Below are positions 1 through 8,809 of a stretch of 20,497 nucleotides of DNA, piece after piece. Each line of letters begins with the position of its first letter. Position 1 is the first letter of the stretch. Position numbers and translations under genes: made by a program. The stretch covers positions 1-20,497 of the IMG/VR virus record IMGVR_UViG_3300043419_000155; one strand, 5' to 3'. Source of the stretch: a virus. Below the pieces are notes generated by a model. The model made no database searches and was not told the DNA's origin. It saw nothing but the letters and a program-made list of their open reading frames with translations.

Positions 1-659
1 AAGAAACTTTTGGTTTTATGGCTGGTAAAACAAAATCTTTGATGTCTGGTGTTGAAGCATCTTCTGAGTTTGCTAAATGGGAATTAGATAACGCTGATTT
101 GTTTGATACACCCTATGGTGAAATTGTTGGCTACTTTGCGCCTAAGGGTTCAAACTATGACCATGCAGCGTGGTTGTATCAAATCAATACTGGCAAGCGT
201 GAACGAATCCCGCCTATCCCAACACAGGTTGAATTGGCTGAGTATGTTTTAGGTATGCACAAGTATCGTGCGCTTGTTGAAGCAGGTGGAGAGCGACCAA
301 ATGCTCAACAACGCCAGGCAATTGCTGACCAAAAGGTTCTTCTTGAAATGGAATACCCTGGTATGGTTTCTCAATCAAGTCTTGATGTTGAACAGGCGAA
401 AAAGAATATGAAGATGTTGCGTCTTGCTGTTCAAGACCCACGTTTGAAAAATAATGAAACTGCTATTGCTTTGAAGGAATATCTCAGTTTCCGTGATATG
501 GCTATTATGGGTGCTAAGGCTGCTGGAAACGAATGGGGTAGCGATAAGGCGATTGGTCTTCGTACAGCCCTACGTTTCCAAGGTTTGCTTCTTGTAAAAG
601 AAACACCCGAATTCGCTCGTGTTTTTGACAGATTACTTCTACCTGAATTGGATAAATAA
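1..659 (+). CDS. Putative virion protein, C-terminal part (5' end cut by window)
   Basis: The reading frame is open from the first complete codon at base 3, and the first ATG (18) has no convincing ribosome-binding site. The visible 218 residues are therefore probably the C-terminus of a longer protein. They are largely helical and soluble, with no signal peptide or membrane segment: a Pro-rich turn (IPPIPTQ) near residue 66 counted from ATG18, a YPGM motif, and the end LLLPELDK. The pattern (a hydrophilic region, then helices, then a PEFARVFDRLLLPEL ending) resembles, from memory, the C-terminal part of large actinophage structural proteins. That is family recall and is not proven here. It overlaps the next gene by TAATG and heads a four-gene run leading to the capsid genes, so a virion or DNA-ejection role is plausible. 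No enzymatic motif was seen. If the gene does start at 18 it would be 213 residues. Confidence 0.75.
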   Translation, partial: ETFGFMAGKTKSLMSGVEASSEFAKWELDNADLFDTPYGEIVGYFAPKGSNYDHAAWLYQINTGKRERIPPIPTQVELAEYVLGMHKYRALVEAGGERPNAQQRQAIADQKVLLEMEYPGMVSQSSLDVEQAKKNMKMLRLAVQDPRLKNNETAIALKEYLSFRDMAIMGAKAAGNEWGSDKAIGLRTALRFQGLLLVKETPEFARVFDRLLLPELDK

Positions 660-1462
660 TGGCACCGAAACCTATGGAAACTTCAGATGAGATTACGTTC
701 ACAAGGCAGTTAACTGCTGAAGAATTAGCGAAACTTACGCCTGCACAGCAGCAAGCGTATTTGATGTGGCTTGGTCAACAGGGCGCAGCATCTGGCTCAA
801 CTGGCTTACCATCAAATTATAAACTTCCCCCACGTAAGTACACAGACCCAACCACGGGTGAAGTAAAAACATACAACGGCACTGAACTTATCAATTTAAC
901 AACTGGCGCAACACGTCCTTTGTACATGATTGACCAAGACCCGACAGCAATTATCGGTGACAAACTTACAAAAGAGGGACCAACAGGTCTACTTAAATTC
1001 CTACGTAATCTTAAATCTCTAGGTTATTATTTCGGTGGAGAAGTAGGAAACGGTAACTCATCTTCAGATATCACTGCCGTTGCTTCGTTCCTCCGCTATG
1101 CAAACCAAACTGGTTTGGACATGAACTCTGCTATGACAGTTGCACGTTCAGACAGGTCTGGAATGTTCAACGCAAATGCTGGCATGGGTGCTGCACGTGT
1201 GACAAGCCCAACAGATTTGAAGAATGTTTTTCAATCAGTTTCAATGTCAACCCTTGGTCGTGGGCTTTCCGAATCACAAATTGAAGGAATGGTCCAGTCG
1301 TATCAGCAACTTGAACGCAACTCCGCATACGGTTCAACACAGGCACCTAATGCCCAGACCTACGCTAATGAAAATTTGCGTTCTAAGTTTAAGGGTGAAG
1401 CACAAGATTTCCAGGCGATGAATGTCGCAGACACAATGCTAGATATTATTAAAGGTTTATAA
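659..1462 (+). CDS. Putative virion-associated protein, unknown function
   Basis: A 267-residue protein. The ATG overlaps the previous stop (TAATG), so translation is probably coupled. The N-terminal third is Gln/Pro/Thr-rich (LTPAQQQAYLMWLGQQ near residue 27). A Gly/Asn/Ser-rich linker follows near residues 125-135, and then a helical C-terminal half containing TLGRGLSESQIEGMVQSYQQ near residue 199. There is no signal peptide and no transmembrane helix. The sequence looks like other small helical actinophage proteins encoded near capsid genes, but I cannot name a family. The position between the large upstream protein and the scaffold/capsid genes suggests an internal virion, ejection or connector-associated role; this is inference from context. 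No catalytic motif is visible. Confidence 0.75.
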   Translation: MAPKPMETSDEITFTRQLTAEELAKLTPAQQQAYLMWLGQQGAASGSTGLPSNYKLPPRKYTDPTTGEVKTYNGTELINLTTGATRPLYMIDQDPTAIIGDKLTKEGPTGLLKFLRNLKSLGYYFGGEVGNGNSSSDITAVASFLRYANQTGLDMNSAMTVARSDRSGMFNANAGMGAARVTSPTDLKNVFQSVSMSTLGRGLSESQIEGMVQSYQQLERNSAYGSTQAPNAQTYANENLRSKFKGEAQDFQAMNVADTMLDIIKGL

Positions 1463-2571
1463 TGGCTGAAGATGTAAAGAAACTGAAGAAATCTCTTGAC
1501 AAGGATTTCCTTGGATTTAAAAATAACCAACTTACAAAGTCATACAAAAACGTTAATGACTATCTAACTGACGGCGGGAAAGTACCTGTCGGTAGTGCTG
1601 TGTATAACCGTCGTATGGCTGCGTACAGTAAGTTCTCTGAAGAATGGAAAGCCAATCTGAACGAGGCTGGTGTCCAGTCAGGCAAACTTCTTCCTGCTTA
1701 TCAGCAGCAGATTGAAAAGATGTACCCATCTTTGGCTGCTTATATGAAGCAGTACCCTGAGTTGCAACAGATTTTCCGTGATGCTGTTACTTCTCCTACC
1801 CCCCCTTCGGCGCAGATATTAAATACAAAAATGCGGGGCACTCAGTTCTGGCAGACGCTAACTGATTCATCTGTGGAATATGACACAGCGAACGATGCAA
1901 CACGTCAACAGATGACTGACGGTTCGTTGTTGAAGATTCAAACACTCGCTCAAAGTAGCGGTGTAAAGATTGACATTAACGAGGCGAAGTTTAAAGATTT
2001 GGCTGTTAAGTCTGTTCGTGAGGGCTGGACTGACCAGATGGTATCTAACGCTTTAGGTGGTCTTCTTGTTGAAGATGATGAAGATGTTATTCAGTTGCGT
2101 CAGGGTCTTGTCGGTACAAAAGTAAATCAAACTCTTGACACTTGGGGTTACCCTACTCGTGGTGGTAGCCGCCAGGAATTTGTGAACCAGTGGATTAGCA
2201 AGATTGCTACTGGTGCGGAATCAACCGATACATTGCAGACCTATATGAAGGAACAGGCGAAGGTTTGGTATCCATCTTTTGCTAACGAGTTTGAAGCAGG
2301 TCGTACTTTTAAGCAGGTTGTTGACCCGTATGCTCGTATTGCTGCTAGCACGTTGGAGAAGAATCAGGAATCTATTGACTGGACTGACCCTTTGTATTCT
2401 CAGGCTTTGAACCAGGGTCCTGAGAAGGGCAATGCTCCGATGTCATTTGCTGACTGGAATAAAAAGTTACGCACAGATGCTTCGTATGGTTGGAACCAGA
2501 CACAGCAGGCTAATGATTTGGCTGCCACTATTGGGCGTTCTTTGACTCGTGCTTTTGGTAAGGTTAAATAA
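1462..2571 (+). CDS. Putative virion-associated protein, unknown function
   Basis: A 369-residue helical protein that starts with an overlapping TAATG junction. The N-terminus is Lys-rich (AEDVKKLKKSLDKDF). The middle is rich in aromatic and Gln residues (QYPELQQIFRDAV). The C-terminal third runs through WYPSFANEFEAGRTF, then VVDPYARIAASTLEKN, then PMSFADWNKKLRTDASYGW. I recall a similar ordered C-terminal pattern (a WYP segment, a DPY...A..LE segment, then an lR.d..y.W..T segment) in actinophage structural proteins of unknown role. There is no signal peptide and no membrane segment. It sits in one translationally coupled block with its neighbours, and its abundance and order suggest a virion component. 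Function is otherwise unassigned. Confidence 0.75.
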   Translation: MAEDVKKLKKSLDKDFLGFKNNQLTKSYKNVNDYLTDGGKVPVGSAVYNRRMAAYSKFSEEWKANLNEAGVQSGKLLPAYQQQIEKMYPSLAAYMKQYPELQQIFRDAVTSPTPPSAQILNTKMRGTQFWQTLTDSSVEYDTANDATRQQMTDGSLLKIQTLAQSSGVKIDINEAKFKDLAVKSVREGWTDQMVSNALGGLLVEDDEDVIQLRQGLVGTKVNQTLDTWGYPTRGGSRQEFVNQWISKIATGAESTDTLQTYMKEQAKVWYPSFANEFEAGRTFKQVVDPYARIAASTLEKNQESIDWTDPLYSQALNQGPEKGNAPMSFADWNKKLRTDASYGWNQTQQANDLAATIGRSLTRAFGKVK

Positions 2572-3407
2572 TGGCTGACGCACGTGACACTCTCGCTTCT
2601 TATCTTCGCCCTTACGGGCTTGATGCACAGGATGCAATTGATGCTTTGTGGACTTTTGCCCAAGCGAACCCTGGTCTTGTAGATAACGAGGCGATTCTTA
2701 TTGATTCCACTAGGAACACTAAGACGTATAAGGATAGGTTTGCGGGTAATGCTGCTCGTGTTGCTAAGAGTTTACCTGAGTTGTCGCCTGCTTCTTATCT
2801 TCAGTACGAGGAGGCTTACCGCCAGAAGTTGCGTTCTTCTGGTATGCCCATAGGGTTTTACGATTCACAGCAGGATTTAGCCAGGTTCATTGGGAACGAC
2901 ACAGACCCTGACGAAATCACACAACGGATAAACCTGGGGTACAAGGCTGTCAAAGATGCCGACCCACAGATTATTGCAGAGATGAAACGCCTCTACATGG
3001 TTGACGATGCCTCCCTTGCTGCTTTCTTTATTGACCCTGAGAAATCAAAGGACATCGTTCTACGACAGGCACAGGCTGCTCAGATTGCCGCCGAAGCACA
3101 GACCCAGGCACAGATGCGTTTGTCTGCCCAGGAAGCCGAAATGCTTTCACAACAAGGTGTACAGCCAGCAGATGCTCGTAGGGCTTTTGGAGGTCTGAGC
3201 GCATCAAGAGAGTTGTTTGACACAACTATGGCTGGTGAAGAACAAATCACCCGTGAAGAACAAATCAGTGGTGTAGTCGGAACCAATGCAGCAGCAGCCC
3301 AACGAATCGCCAAACGTCAACGTCAACGCAAAGCCGCATTTGAAACAGGTGGCGGTCTAAGCGAAACACAACAAGGTGTCACAGGTCTACGCACAGCAGG
3401 ACAGTAG
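2571..3407 (+). CDS. Putative virion protein with Ala/Gln-rich coiled coil
   Basis: A 278-residue protein; its ATG overlaps the preceding TAA. It has an N-terminal helical domain (SYLRPYGLDAQDAIDALW), a conserved-looking LSPASYLQYEEAYRQKLRSSG and PIGFYDSQQDLA segment at about residues 72-105, and an Ala/Gln-rich predicted coiled coil at about 163-195. The tail is basic and low-complexity, with RIAKRQRQRKAAF near residue 248. I recall the YEEAYR...GmP.GFYD pattern from actinophage proteins encoded just before capsid genes; the function there is also unsettled. The basic tail could touch DNA or the capsid interior. It is the last gene of the upstream block and is followed by the structured leader of the scaffold gene. 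Codon-position composition shifts from T-rich to A/C-rich within the gene, near base 2870. Confidence 0.75.
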   Translation: MADARDTLASYLRPYGLDAQDAIDALWTFAQANPGLVDNEAILIDSTRNTKTYKDRFAGNAARVAKSLPELSPASYLQYEEAYRQKLRSSGMPIGFYDSQQDLARFIGNDTDPDEITQRINLGYKAVKDADPQIIAEMKRLYMVDDASLAAFFIDPEKSKDIVLRQAQAAQIAAEAQTQAQMRLSAQEAEMLSQQGVQPADARRAFGGLSASRELFDTTMAGEEQITREEQISGVVGTNAAAAQRIAKRQRQRKAAFETGGGLSETQQGVTGLRTAGQ

Positions 3408-3409
3408 TG

Positions 3410-3418
3410 TGATATAGT
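3410..3418 (+). promoter_or_regulatory. Extended -10 promoter candidate before scaffold/capsid genes
   Basis: TG-A-TATAGT fits the extended -10 pattern TGnTATAAT and lies three bases after the upstream stop codon. There is no good -35 at the expected distance (CGCACA at 3390). Predicted start of transcription is near 3425, giving a leader of about 115 bases before the scaffold ATG. Pattern match only. Confidence 0.45.
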
Positions 3419-3419
3419 T

Positions 3420-3540
3420 CACTCTGTAAGCCGATGGCTGAAACCTACGGGAAATCCCCCGATACCGTAGCGTCACATGGGGTGTAATTATGTAGCCACC
3501 ACGTTCCTCCGATGTGGTGTGGACCTAAGGAGAGTGCCAT
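3420..3540 (+). promoter_or_regulatory. Structured 5' leader upstream of scaffold and capsid genes
   Basis: This 120-base leader holds four nested inverted repeats read by eye. CACTCT (3420-3425) pairs with AGAGTG (3531-3536) and would close the whole leader. Inside it are AGCC/GGCT (3429-3432/3436-3439), CTACGG/CCGTAG (3445-3450/3465-3470) and CACCAC/GTGGTG (3497-3502/3514-3519). The loop of the last hairpin contains CCTCC (3506-3510), which is complementary to the GGAG of the ribosome-binding site at 3529-3532. The closing stem also covers part of that site. This suggests translational control of scaffold and capsid synthesis, or a stabilising leader. No known riboswitch consensus was recognised. 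Confidence 0.45.
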
Positions 3541-4005
3541 ATGTCAGATTTCGCAGACAACTACGATGAAGACGATTACGAACAGCAAGCATCTGATACG
3601 AACCCAGTTCGTGCCAGAATGAAGCAACTGGAAAAAGAAAACCGTGAAGCAAAGAAACTTCTTGCGGAACTACAAGGTCAAGCCAAAGAACTTGAGTTTG
3701 TAAAAGCAGGAGTAGACACGGCAGACCCGAAGTTTAAATACTTTGTGAAAGCCTACGACGGTGAAATGAATTCAGAAGCCATCAAGCAGGCTCTCGTAGA
3801 AGCACAACTGATTGCACCCCAGAACAACCCACAGGACGTTGATAAGGCAGGATGGCAGCAAACCAACAGGATTGCAGCAGGAGCCGACACCGCATCTAGT
3901 GGACCATCTTGGATGAAACGAATCAATGATGCGTCGTCCCAAGAAGAACTGTTAGCGATTTTTGCAGAGGCACAAGCCCAAGGTGTTGACCTTGGGGAAA
4001 TTTAA
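3541..4005 (+). CDS. Capsid scaffold-like protein
   Basis: A 154-residue protein immediately before the major capsid gene, with a strong ribosome-binding site (TAAGGAGA, 3526-3533). The N-terminus is very acidic (DNYDEDDYE). A predicted coiled coil follows at about residues 24-52 (MKQLEKENREAKKLLAELQ), then a flexible Gln/Asn-rich stretch and a short C-terminal helix rich in Glu/Ala (SSQEELLAIFAEAQAQ). Small size, acidity, a coiled coil and position directly upstream of the capsid gene are the usual marks of phage scaffolding proteins, which chaperone procapsid assembly and are then removed or cleaved. There is no visible protease domain. The call rests on position and composition rather than on a conserved motif. 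Confidence 0.7.
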   Translation: MSDFADNYDEDDYEQQASDTNPVRARMKQLEKENREAKKLLAELQGQAKELEFVKAGVDTADPKFKYFVKAYDGEMNSEAIKQALVEAQLIAPQNNPQDVDKAGWQQTNRIAAGADTASSGPSWMKRINDASSQEELLAIFAEAQAQGVDLGEI

Positions 4006-4033
4006 ACCCTCTACCTATTAAGGAAAAAAAATC

Positions 4034-5014
4034 ATGGCTGATTACTACGCAGCAGAAACAGGCACCTCCAACCTTTCGGTTGACCAGGTTGCTTTTGAGA
4101 AGTTGGCATACTTTGCCCTTCGCCCAGAAATGTACTTTGACCAGTTCGCAGACGTGCAAGCCACGAACGCAACGAACCCAGGTGCATCCGTAAAGTTCAC
4201 AGTGTTCTCCGACCTCGCAGCAGCGACCACGGAACTCGGTGAAGCAGAAGACGTAACCCCTGTCGCTATGAGTGACAACCAGGTTACCGTCACCCTCCGT
4301 GAATACGGTAACGCAACAGTTACGACAGCGAAACTTCGTGCTTCGTCTTTCCTCCCTGTTGACCCAGTAGCCGCTAACGCTGTTGGTTACAACGCTGGTT
4401 TGTCAATTGACACCATCGCTCGTGACGTAATCCAGGCTGGCGACAACGTAATCTACGCAACAGGTGGAGCAGTAGCCCCATCAAGCCGTACAACCATCAA
4501 CACAGACGACACCCTTACCGCTAAGGACATCCGTCGTGCAGTTGCTCAACTCCGTGCAGCAAACGTTCCTACCATCGGTGGAAACTACGTTGGCTTCATT
4601 CACCCAGACGTGTCCTACGACCTTCGTGGCATCACCGATGCTTCAGGCTGGCGTGACTCATACAAGTACACCAACGCAATGCCTCTTTACAATGGTGAAA
4701 TTGGTATGTTTGAAGGTGTTCGTTTCATTGAGTCGCCACGTGCGCCTCTGTTCGCAAACGCATCCAACAACTCTGGTGCATCTGGAACAATTGACGCATA
4801 CGGTACCCTCATCATGGGTCAGCAGGCACTTGCCAAGGCTGTCTCAATGGGTGGCGAGTACGGTTCACAGCCAACCATCGTGTATGGCACAGTGACCGAC
4901 CTCCTCCAGCGTTTCCGTCCAGTTGGTTGGAAGCACTTCGTTGGTTACGGTGTGTTCCGTCAGGAAGCATTGCGCCGCATTGAATCATCTTCAAGCATTG
5001 GTGCAAACGCCTAA
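4034..5014 (+). CDS. Major capsid protein (N4-gp56-like, HK97 fold)
   Basis: A 326-residue protein with a good ribosome-binding site (AAGGA, 4020-4024). It shows the ordered features I associate with the N4-gp56-like major capsid family. Near the N-terminus is a YFALRPEMYFDQFA helix. Next comes a beta-rich segment ending in LGEAEDVTP, then VTVTLREYGN followed by TTAKLRASSF, and a long helix (NAGLSIDTIARDVIQAG). Then come LTAKDIRRAVAQLRAANVP and an IHPDVSYDLRG segment, and finally NGEIGMFEGVRFIES near residue 220. This length is typical of the family. It forms the icosahedral shell. It follows the scaffold gene and is followed by a strong intrinsic terminator, consistent with a highly expressed gene. 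Its codons favour C and A in third positions, unlike the T-rich first genes. Confidence 0.9.
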   Translation: MADYYAAETGTSNLSVDQVAFEKLAYFALRPEMYFDQFADVQATNATNPGASVKFTVFSDLAAATTELGEAEDVTPVAMSDNQVTVTLREYGNATVTTAKLRASSFLPVDPVAANAVGYNAGLSIDTIARDVIQAGDNVIYATGGAVAPSSRTTINTDDTLTAKDIRRAVAQLRAANVPTIGGNYVGFIHPDVSYDLRGITDASGWRDSYKYTNAMPLYNGEIGMFEGVRFIESPRAPLFANASNNSGASGTIDAYGTLIMGQQALAKAVSMGGEYGSQPTIVYGTVTDLLQRFRPVGWKHFVGYGVFRQEALRRIESSSSIGANA

Positions 5015-5023
5015 TAACCCCTG

Positions 5024-5029
5024 TATAGT
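5024..5029 (+). promoter_or_regulatory. Possible -10 box (TATAGT) just upstream of the terminator
   Basis: TATAGT lies ten bases after the capsid stop codon, with TG directly before it (no spacer base) and no clear -35. If active it would start an RNA near 5036 that runs into the terminator ending at 5090, giving a transcript of about 55 bases. A chance match is quite possible. Confidence 0.25.
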
Positions 5030-5060
5030 GTCCGTGTCCTAGAGACACAGCACAGCAAGC

Positions 5061-5090
5061 GAAAGCCCTCTGCTTCGGCGGGGGGCTTTT
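5061..5090 (+). terminator. Intrinsic terminator after the capsid gene
   Basis: A 12-13 bp stem (left arm 5061-5073, right arm 5078-5090) is closed by a TTCG tetraloop (5074-5077) and ends in TTTT. Only two G-T pairs lie inside the stem, plus one at its base. This is a textbook Rho-independent terminator on the plus strand. A smaller hairpin, GTGTC-N5-GACAC (5034-5048), sits just upstream. Confidence 0.9.
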
Positions 5091-5098
5091 GCTATTGT
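5090..5098 (+). promoter_or_regulatory. Extended -10 promoter abutting the terminator
   Basis: TG-C-TATTGT begins at the last T of the terminator, and the next ATG is only six bases after the hexamer. The predicted transcription start therefore falls at or next to the ATG at 5105. No ribosome-binding site precedes that ATG, which supports a leaderless message. Confidence 0.5.
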
Positions 5099-5104
5099 GT
5101 AGAC

Positions 5105-5362
5105 ATGGCAACTTTTCGCCCACCAACAGACAACTATGTGAACTGGGCTTTACCTGGGGAACGTGGAATCCTTGCGTATCTGAAACCAGGTAGGCGTGGA
5201 CGTAACGTGTTCAAATTAAAAGACGGGTCGTTCACGGAATGGCAGCCAGGGGATGTTGACGATATTGCTTTCACCTACCACGGTGGGCATATTCATCAGT
5301 TAACAGCGCAAGAGGAAGCAGACCTTACGGCTGCTGGATATGGTGATTACATTGAAGCATAG
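5105..5362 (+). CDS. Small conserved phage protein, possible capsid accessory
   Basis: An 85-residue soluble protein. It has a beta-rich N-terminal part (GILAYLKPGRRGRNVFKL), an acidic turn (QPGDVDDIAFTYHGGHIHQL near residue 50) and a C-terminal helix ending AAGYGDYIEA. I recall the combination of a YHGGH motif and an AAGYGdyI ending from small actinophage proteins encoded right after the capsid gene, but their role is not established to my knowledge. The position suggests a head decoration or accessory role; that is inference. There is no ribosome-binding site before the ATG, and an extended -10 box lies six bases before the start, so it is probably read from a leaderless message. It overlaps the next gene by 23 bases. 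Confidence 0.75.
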   Translation: MATFRPPTDNYVNWALPGERGILAYLKPGRRGRNVFKLKDGSFTEWQPGDVDDIAFTYHGGHIHQLTAQEEADLTAAGYGDYIEA

Positions 5363-5624
5363 AGAGACACATCCTGGTTTGGATGTTGAGGGTTGTTTCG
5401 GATGCAAGGTTGCAGGGGTACAGATTGGGTCTAACTCCACCACCACCAAAGGTGAGGCGGTAGCGGTCATTAACCAGCGTGAAAAGAACTGGTCTAAGGA
5501 TATGCCTGCCTATAAGCGTCTTCGTGCTGAAGGTTTGCAACCTAAGACAATTGATGGTTGCCATGCGGTTGAGCAGTTGGCTACGTCTAAGCATCAAATT
5601 GAAGGCACCCCTGCCCCGTTGTGA
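5340..5624 (+). CDS. Small conserved actinophage protein with GCFGC motif
   Basis: A 94-residue protein. An HPGLDVEGCFGC motif near residues 11-22 places Cys19 and Cys22 as a possible metal-binding or redox pair. Downstream is an AYKRLRAEGLQPKTIDGC stretch. The set HPGLD, GCFGC, AYkRL and qPk.IDG is one I recognise as a recurring small actinophage protein of unknown function. It overlaps the preceding gene by 23 bases. An in-frame TTG at 5352 is an alternative start that would shorten the overlap. The gene ends in GTGA shared with the start of the glycosyltransferase, so the two are probably translationally coupled. No signal peptide or membrane helix is present. Confidence 0.7.
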   Translation: MVITLKHRETHPGLDVEGCFGCKVAGVQIGSNSTTTKGEAVAVINQREKNWSKDMPAYKRLRAEGLQPKTIDGCHAVEQLATSKHQIEGTPAPL

Positions 5625-6706
5625 ACTATCAATCGTGGAGGGGATTTGATGACCCTAAATTGGGTTATGGGTCTATGCTCCAAGGCTTCAAGGATTCTCT
5701 GCCGAAATCGGTGAAGTTAGATAACTCTGCATCTGTTGATGTTCATATGCAGGTTCCTTATGCTTGCAAGGGTTGGCTGGACGGGCAGCATCGTGTTTTG
5801 TTTTCTATGTGGGAAACAGATGTTTTGCCTAATAGTTTCCGTAGATGGCTGGTTCACTTTGACCAGGTAGTTGTTCCTTGCCAGCACAATGTTGAACTGT
5901 TTAGTCAGTTTCATGATGATGTTTCTTACTGCCCGTTGGGGGTGGACCACAAGTTTTGGAAACCGTTAGGTGAACCTAATAACGATGTGTTTCGTTTTCA
6001 TGGTGGTGGGTCTTTGTGGCACCGCAAAGGTCTTGACGTTTTGGTGAAGGCGTTTAACGCTTTGAAACTTCCTGATGCTGAACTGCACATCAAAGCAGCC
6101 CCTCACGCACAAGATGTCCCCACCAAAAAACTAGGTGAAAAAATCTTTCTCAACAGGGAATGGATGACACCTGAAGAACAAAGAACATGGTTTAACCAAG
6201 CCGATTGTTTTGTGGCTGTTTCCCGTGGCGAAGGATTCGGACTGATGCCGTTACAAGCCATCGCTAGTGGCATCCCCACAATCATCTCAGACAGCACAGG
6301 ACAGTCCCAGTTCGCCCATCTCGCCTTCGGGGTAGTTCCATGCACCAAATCCAAAGCAGAGACAACAGGACAATGGGATGAACCAAACCAAAAAGTCCTA
6401 GAAGAACTAATGATGGAGGCATACCGCAACCGTGGAACCATCAGACAAACTGCCATCTCCCGTGTCCCAGAAACCAAAGCGTTCTCCTGGTCAAAAGCCA
6501 CCAGCAAACTTCTATCTCTCATCCCTGAAGGCACCCTCCTTGATAACCCTGAATTTGTCAGACCAGAAATAAAAGTTGAAATCCAGGTTGTCAGAAAAGT
6601 CAACGCCTACATCGGGAACGAGTCTTATAACCTGATACCAGGGGAAACATACGTTGTCCCTGAGAATGTCCATGATGTTTTGTTGGCTTCGGGCGCAGTA
6701 AAATAG
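5621..6706 (+). CDS. GT-B (GT4-like) glycosyltransferase with C-terminal add-on
   Basis: A 361-residue protein with a GTG start overlapping the previous stop (GTGA). The N-terminal half carries a degenerate Rossmann-like region. The C-terminal GT-B domain is clear: WHRKGLDVLVKAF near residue 135, ELHIKAAP, and SRGEGFGLMPLQAIASGIPTI. The EGFGLMPLQ stretch is the nucleotide-sugar-binding E-x7-E motif, but the second Glu is Gln (E204, Q212). This type transfers a sugar from an activated donor to protein, teichoic acid or DNA; the acceptor is unknown. Residues from about 317 form a short extra domain (NLIPGETYVVPENVHDVLLASGAV) resembling small phage virion-associated modules. The first half of the gene is T-rich and the second half A-rich, a sharp switch near base 6080. 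It lies before the collagen-like fibre, a possible substrate. Confidence 0.85.
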   Translation: MNYQSWRGFDDPKLGYGSMLQGFKDSLPKSVKLDNSASVDVHMQVPYACKGWLDGQHRVLFSMWETDVLPNSFRRWLVHFDQVVVPCQHNVELFSQFHDDVSYCPLGVDHKFWKPLGEPNNDVFRFHGGGSLWHRKGLDVLVKAFNALKLPDAELHIKAAPHAQDVPTKKLGEKIFLNREWMTPEEQRTWFNQADCFVAVSRGEGFGLMPLQAIASGIPTIISDSTGQSQFAHLAFGVVPCTKSKAETTGQWDEPNQKVLEELMMEAYRNRGTIRQTAISRVPETKAFSWSKATSKLLSLIPEGTLLDNPEFVRPEIKVEIQVVRKVNAYIGNESYNLIPGETYVVPENVHDVLLASGAVK

Positions 6707-6715
6707 TGCTATGCT
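6707..6715 (+). promoter_or_regulatory. Extended -10 promoter before the BppU-like gene
   Basis: TG-C-TATGCT starts immediately after the glycosyltransferase TAG. The ATG at 6725 is nine bases after the hexamer, so the leader would be zero to four bases. No ribosome-binding site is seen before that ATG. There is no good -35. Confidence 0.4.
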
Positions 6716-6724
6716 GTACCCCGT

Positions 6725-8493
<1,769 letters not shown>

Positions 8494-8494
8494 T

Positions 8495-8809
8495 ATGAAA
8501 CTTGCTATATCACGATGGATATACTGCGAAAACAACGCAGAAAAATCACCTGGAACAATTGAAGAACTTGACTGGTGTATGCGTGACTTGCGTGAAGTTC
8601 TACTTAAAGAATGTGACTGGACCGTAGGAGCAGATTCTCCACTAGAGCAGTCAGTTAAAGATGAATGGATTGCTTGGCGACAGTGGATGCGTGACATCAC
8701 ACAACACATCACGATTACCGATGTTGTTGAATATGTTGATATCCTAACTCCGCCTACTACTGGTCGTCCTAAAAGTTGGGTCAACTTTGAAGTTGTAGAA
8801 TCTATATAG
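8495..8809 (+). CDS. Tail assembly chaperone-like protein (pfam16778 type)
   Basis: A 104-residue protein starting one base after the fibre stop. The core, LREVLLKECDWTVGADSPL followed by EWIAWRQWMRDIT, matches the pattern of the phage tail assembly chaperone family pfam16778: an R..LL..cDWT...Dspl segment, a W..YR-like segment, then RDI. Such genes usually sit directly downstream of tail-fibre genes carrying tail-collar domains, exactly as here, and are thought to help fibre folding or attachment. The N-terminal WIYCENN segment is less typical. There is no signal peptide. The AAGG at 8485-8488 is a weak ribosome-binding site, so re-initiation after the fibre gene is likely. Confidence 0.75.
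   Translation: MKLAISRWIYCENNAEKSPGTIEELDWCMRDLREVLLKECDWTVGADSPLEQSVKDEWIAWRQWMRDITQHITITDVVEYVDILTPPTTGRPKSWVNFEVVESI

Noticed and set aside
3420-3540. The leader considered as a tRNA or a known riboswitch
   Set aside because: No T-loop (GTTCGA-like), no acceptor pairing over 7 bases, and no recognised riboswitch consensus; kept only as a structured leader.
4536-4895. A 119-codon second frame inside the capsid gene
   Set aside because: Lies wholly within the capsid gene in another frame, His/Thr/Ser-rich, no ribosome-binding site.
6103-6603. A 166-codon minus-strand frame inside the GT-B gene
   Set aside because: Fully opposite a gene with recognisable motifs; caused by the A-rich coding strand lacking stop complements; no domain seen.
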